A stretch of 64,000 nt of DNA from positions 1,180,501 to 1,244,500 of the forward strand of contig JARHVA010004092.1 of the NCBI GenBank assembly GCA_037957365.1, read 5' to 3'. Positions 60,101 through 64,000 of this stretch are shown here, in pieces (position 1 is the stretch's first letter; each line of letters begins with the position of its first letter). The stretch is from Torreya grandis. Taxonomy: Eukaryota; Streptophyta; Pinopsida; Cupressales; Taxaceae. A program made the position numbers and the translations under genes. Below the pieces are notes generated by a model. The model was not told the DNA's origin. It saw only the letters and a list, made by a program, of their open reading frames with translations, and made no database searches.

Positions 60101-62560
60101 ATTCTAAAATAGTGATTAGATGTGTCCCTAACTCATGGCCTTGTTTTGGACACTTGTTCTCACCATCTATAGTCACCATTACTAGCCTTATAGGTCCATC
60201 TTGACATTTGTCATCAAGATTGTCTTTAGTTTTTAAATAAAATACATGAAAGGAGTGATATGAAACCTTTAAAGAGTCCCCTTAACTTCTAATCCATGAA
60301 TTAGACCTTAAAAGTCCCCTCTATTGGACTTCTAATCTTCTTCACTTGGTAATCACTCTTCATTTCCCTTTTCTGCCAAAGACTACCTGAGATGAATGAG
60401 TTATCATAGATGTTTGTGTTATTTTATAAAGTTATAAATGGAAATGAATAGTTATAATATGTCTTTCTTGACCTCCTCAAATTATTCTCACATTTTTATT
60501 CTTCTCTATACCTATAAGACACATAATTTTTTACAAAAAACCCTATTTTAGGCTTGTTCGTATAATTAGGGTTTAGAAAAATCATGTGTCATGGTACTTG
60601 AGAGAGTTATCTACAATTACAAAACACTTTCTAAATTATTCATCCCATTTTGAATGTATTTCCATCCATCTCTTTCCAATCAGGTCAAATTCAAGGGTTT
60701 AAATGGGCTTAGAGGGTTTGGACTCTTAAGGATTGTTCATACAATCTTGACATCCAACTTCCCAAAAAATTACCTAAAGTGTAAGATAAATACCCTCCTT
60801 AAATTTACCCAATTACTTGGCTCTCCATGTAACCAATCTGTATAGATGTGAACTTTCAAAGATGGCCTATCGAGCTCTTCTTTGCATTCTATGTATTCTA
60901 TGATAGGTTTAAACCAAAAATGACTAATAAGAGTGATCTATCTACAATACAATGGTTTCAAAAAACCTTCTACATTCATATAAATATTATCAAATATGTG
61001 GGAAGGTTCATATTTCCTTGGAAATGAACTTAGACCTCTGTAGGGCTTTAGGCTTGGTCTAGGCCAAATAGGCCAGACTATGTTCTTACATTCTTAGGCC
61101 ATCTTGTTTGATTTCCAGCACCTATAGGGTATCCTACATGTTTTTTAATATTTATTGAAACTATTTACATCATAATTAATTGGACTTAAGACTCCATAGA
61201 ACATCTTCTTACCATCTACTCACCAACCTACAGTCTAGACTACTTGAGAGTGCCCTTTATCTGAGATAGAACAAAGGGAACTTCCCCTATTGTATTAGTA
61301 ATAAAAAATATATGAGAGGTGAAACTAAGTCATTAATATTGTATGTATAAATTTTCATAGTTTGGAAACCCCTGAAAGGTCATCAACACTCCAAATCCTC
61401 AAGGTAGACTCATAAAGTTGATGACTATGCATGTATTGTATACTGATAGTATGTTGAGGATTGAAACTTAGTATCTATCTTTTTTCCTTGTCTTTATAAT
61501 CTCATGAGGTGTATATCACCATTATGAAGGTATTATCAAACTTTTCCAACACCCCATACTTCTATCAACTCTTTAAATCTCTCCTAACTAGCACTAATGA
61601 CTAATTGTGTAGGGTTCTCTATATGTAATGTTGGATTTGTTTAGTTTACCTTTATATAACCTATTTATTTGGACTTGATGAAATAATTAATATAATTAAA
61701 TAAATATTAATATGATTTAAAACATGATTTATACCCTACTTATTTTCTAACCTTCGCAACATGTACCCTTCATTTGACTAGGCCTAATTGGTAGACTATG
61801 TAATGTAGGTGGTAGTTTTGGATGTTCCCTATGGGTGATGTTTATGACTTAGAATTATGTTACATGTTTATACCCTAATTTGATTCATAAATTTACTCTT
61901 AATATTTGTTTAAAATCAAATCTATCATGCCTATGCTAAGTTTAACATCCAAACTATCATGTTTAGCATATTATGGGTATACATTCAAACTGTAGGTGAT
62001 CTTTAGGAGAATTCAAGACTCTTATAGGTGATCATCTCTATCAAAACCCAAAAATTAACCCTCAAAAACACTCTTTGGATGATATGTAGATTTATGGTGT
62101 CATTTATACCCAAATCGAGTAACCTATCATAAAGGTATGCTTATATTATATTTTAGTGCATTAAAAGACCATTTGAACCTAAATAGTACTATAGATTATA
62201 CTTACAATCTATAGTGATGATTTGATTAAGATGGATACCTTTCTATATTACATTATTTTTATTAAAAAACCAACATATCATTTCAAATCATTATCCCTAT
62301 GCCTAGGTTGCATGATGGAAACCACTAGACTAGGTTACACTTCAAGATATTCCACCATGAGAGGATCAAAAGTAGGGTAGAATCCATGTGTTAGAGAGTT
62401 TAAGGTAAAGAATCCCTTTAGAAACTTTATTTAATTATGAGCATGGATTCAAGTCTATTTTTCACATTATGACTCCATCATTTTCACAATGGTACTCTCC
62501 ATGTTTCTGTACCTCACAAAGGCTTAAAACTAATTAAAACACCTAACATTCAATGTTTTA
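60101..62560. other. Repeat debris without coding content
   Basis: AT-rich. Scattered CTRTAGGTG-type cores are seen (for example 61990-62000 CTGTAGGTGAT and 62022-62032 TTATAGGTGAT). The 63-codon frame at 60654-60845 has no recognisable domain. Confidence 0.4.
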
Positions 62561-62576
62561 TCCTTTGTTGGGACCA

Positions 62577-62945
62577 CTTGTAGGTGAACATGCAAAAAAC
62601 CTATATATGAAGATAGAATATATGACTATGTGCATGATTAATTGGTTATAAAACCAATATCATAACTCCTAATAGTCCAAACTAACCTTCTCCACCTTGG
62701 AAAACTCAAACAATTTCAACTGGTTTCATTCCAATATGCTCAATATTTTGTGAAGTACCTATAGGTGAACATCAAAGCTATGAACTGTGTATATGAAAGA
62801 ACTAGATATCATAGCCATAAATCATTTTAATAGTTTAAATTTATTTATCATGATTTTATAATTTATTAAACATGTTAAAATCTCCTCATTCCATCTTCAT
62901 AATTGCTAAAAAATCCTTTTTACTTAATTATAGGTGAATATTTGC
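62577..62945. repeat. Short tandem array, about 170-181-bp period, with core TATAGGTGAAC
   Basis: Cores at 62577 (CTTGTAGGTGAAC), 62758 (CCTATAGGTGAAC) and 62928 (TTATAGGTGAATA). The first two are each followed by a CTATATATGAAGA / GTGTATATGAAAGA-like block and an ATATCATA block. Copies are otherwise poorly conserved. Confidence 0.5.
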
Positions 62946-64000
62946 AGGGAAGTTGACTATAACATGTTTTTGACTATGTTGTTCCTCTAGAGATGACTTT
63001 GAGGCCACATATCCTTGGATAATAATGATAAATATTTAATTAAATACAAATACAACATGTTATACTTTCATCAACATTGTTATGAAGGTGAAAATAGGGA
63101 TATGAGCTTTTGAAAATGATGAAACCATCTACAGACTAACATGGAGATCTAAACTAGCAATGTGAGATAACTTTGCTCAAATATTTCACAACCAAAATTA
63201 AAATAAGAAAAATAAACATGTTATAATTATTTAAATACTCTCTAAAACACTTTCACCAGTTAGTTTGTATGGACCAATCCAAACATAAGAGAAAACTTGA
63301 GGTGATGGGGATGAGCATGTAGAAAATAATAGTAGAATTCATAAAATTGGTTCATAAAGACTAGTACACCAAAATTGGAAATATTACCATGAAATTTTAT
63401 TGTAAAAAGACTATTTTAATCCCTTAAGATATTTTTACCAAATTCAAATCCTCTTGTCTGTACTAAACCAAAACTAGTTGACCATTTCTGTATGCACATG
63501 AGAGAGATGGAGGAGTTGAACAATTTTAGGCCATTTTTGAGATATTCAAATATGATAAATAATTTAAATGAGTTTAATGTACCTGAAGAGTCACTTAAAA
63601 TCCTTACACATATGCAAAAAATCTTACATAAGTTACACAACAACTAAAATTTGCCTTTAACTGCCTAATTTTCTTATTATGTCATTATAACTACATTTTA
63701 TCATTTATGAAATAGTATATATGAATTAAAATAACCCATGGGATGTTTAATTACATTATAAAAAACTTTTATCTCTATTAAAACTATTCAAGCTTCATAA
63801 ATGACCCTAAAAGTGACCTTAAGTGACATGAAATGACATAAGGAGTAAAATTGAATATGACCAAGGCTAAAGACACATCAAATAAAATCACTAGGACCAT
63901 GGTACATCTTATAAGACCCTAATATACCCTTATATAAGTTTTAAAATATATGGGGTTGACCTATTTTTACTTGAGGTTAAAATAGTCAACATTTTTGGTA
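62946..64000. other. No recognisable feature
   Basis: AT-rich to the window end. The 75-codon minus-strand frame at 63416-63643 (Leu/Ile/Cys-rich) has no recognised family and no supporting context. Confidence 0.4.

Noticed and set aside
1..64000. Host protein-coding gene, tRNA, rRNA, organellar DNA or CRISPR array
   Set aside because: No open frame has a recognised non-retroelement domain, no cloverleaf or rRNA core was seen, and repeats lack CRISPR spacing.

Overview
The window looks like gene-free nuclear DNA from a plant with a large, heavily methylated genome. It is AT-rich (about 30% GC by eye, not counted) and CpG is very rare. I found no intact host gene, tRNA, rRNA or CRISPR array. 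Nearly every recognisable protein remnant is a plant LTR-retrotransposon protein full of TAG/TAA/TGA stops, as expected from C-to-T and G-to-A decay of methylated cytosines. Tat-lineage Ty3/gypsy elements, a chromovirus and a Ty1/copia gag together fix this as a seed-plant-type genome. The low GC and old repeats would suit a gymnosperm such as Welwitschia, but that is a guess.

Left and centre (1-33 kb) are a nest of retrotransposons. Element A is a minus-strand Tat-lineage gypsy, seen as two pieces (8017-9290 and 31691 to about 32780). Element D is a plus-strand Ty1/copia with gag but no recognisable pol (1-8016, its 5' LTR cut by the window edge); it truncates A on the left. Element B is a plus-strand Tat element of 22.4 kb (9291-31690, LTRs about 3.55 kb) that splits A. 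Element C is a minus-strand chromovirus (19512-25632, LTRs 315-353 bp, 5-bp target duplication TGTTG) inserted in B just after its integrase. B has the order gag, protease, archaeal-type RNase H, reverse transcriptase, RNase H, integrase; the same extra RNase H position is visible in A.

Element E (33269-40201) is a non-autonomous LTR element with 2.3-2.5 kb LTRs. Its interior is only 2.1 kb and holds one unrecognised reading frame of about 626 codons. That frame has about twenty stop codons but no net frameshift over 1.88 kb.

The right part (41-64 kb) has no recognisable protein. It opens with two head-to-tail copies of a 6.4 kb unit (41108-47490 and 47491-55450). Copy 2 is interrupted by a younger, CpG-retaining 1,617-bp insertion (50668-52284, target duplication GACAC) that resembles a solo LTR. 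Beyond that lies AT-rich repeat debris. A short motif, CTRTAGGTG, recurs from about 44 kb to 63 kb, locally in tandem arrays of about 180 bp and 390 bp. The best candidates for something undescribed are the E reading frame, the evenly spaced zinc-knuckle array of D, and the CTRTAGGTG repeat system with its 6.4 kb tandem unit.
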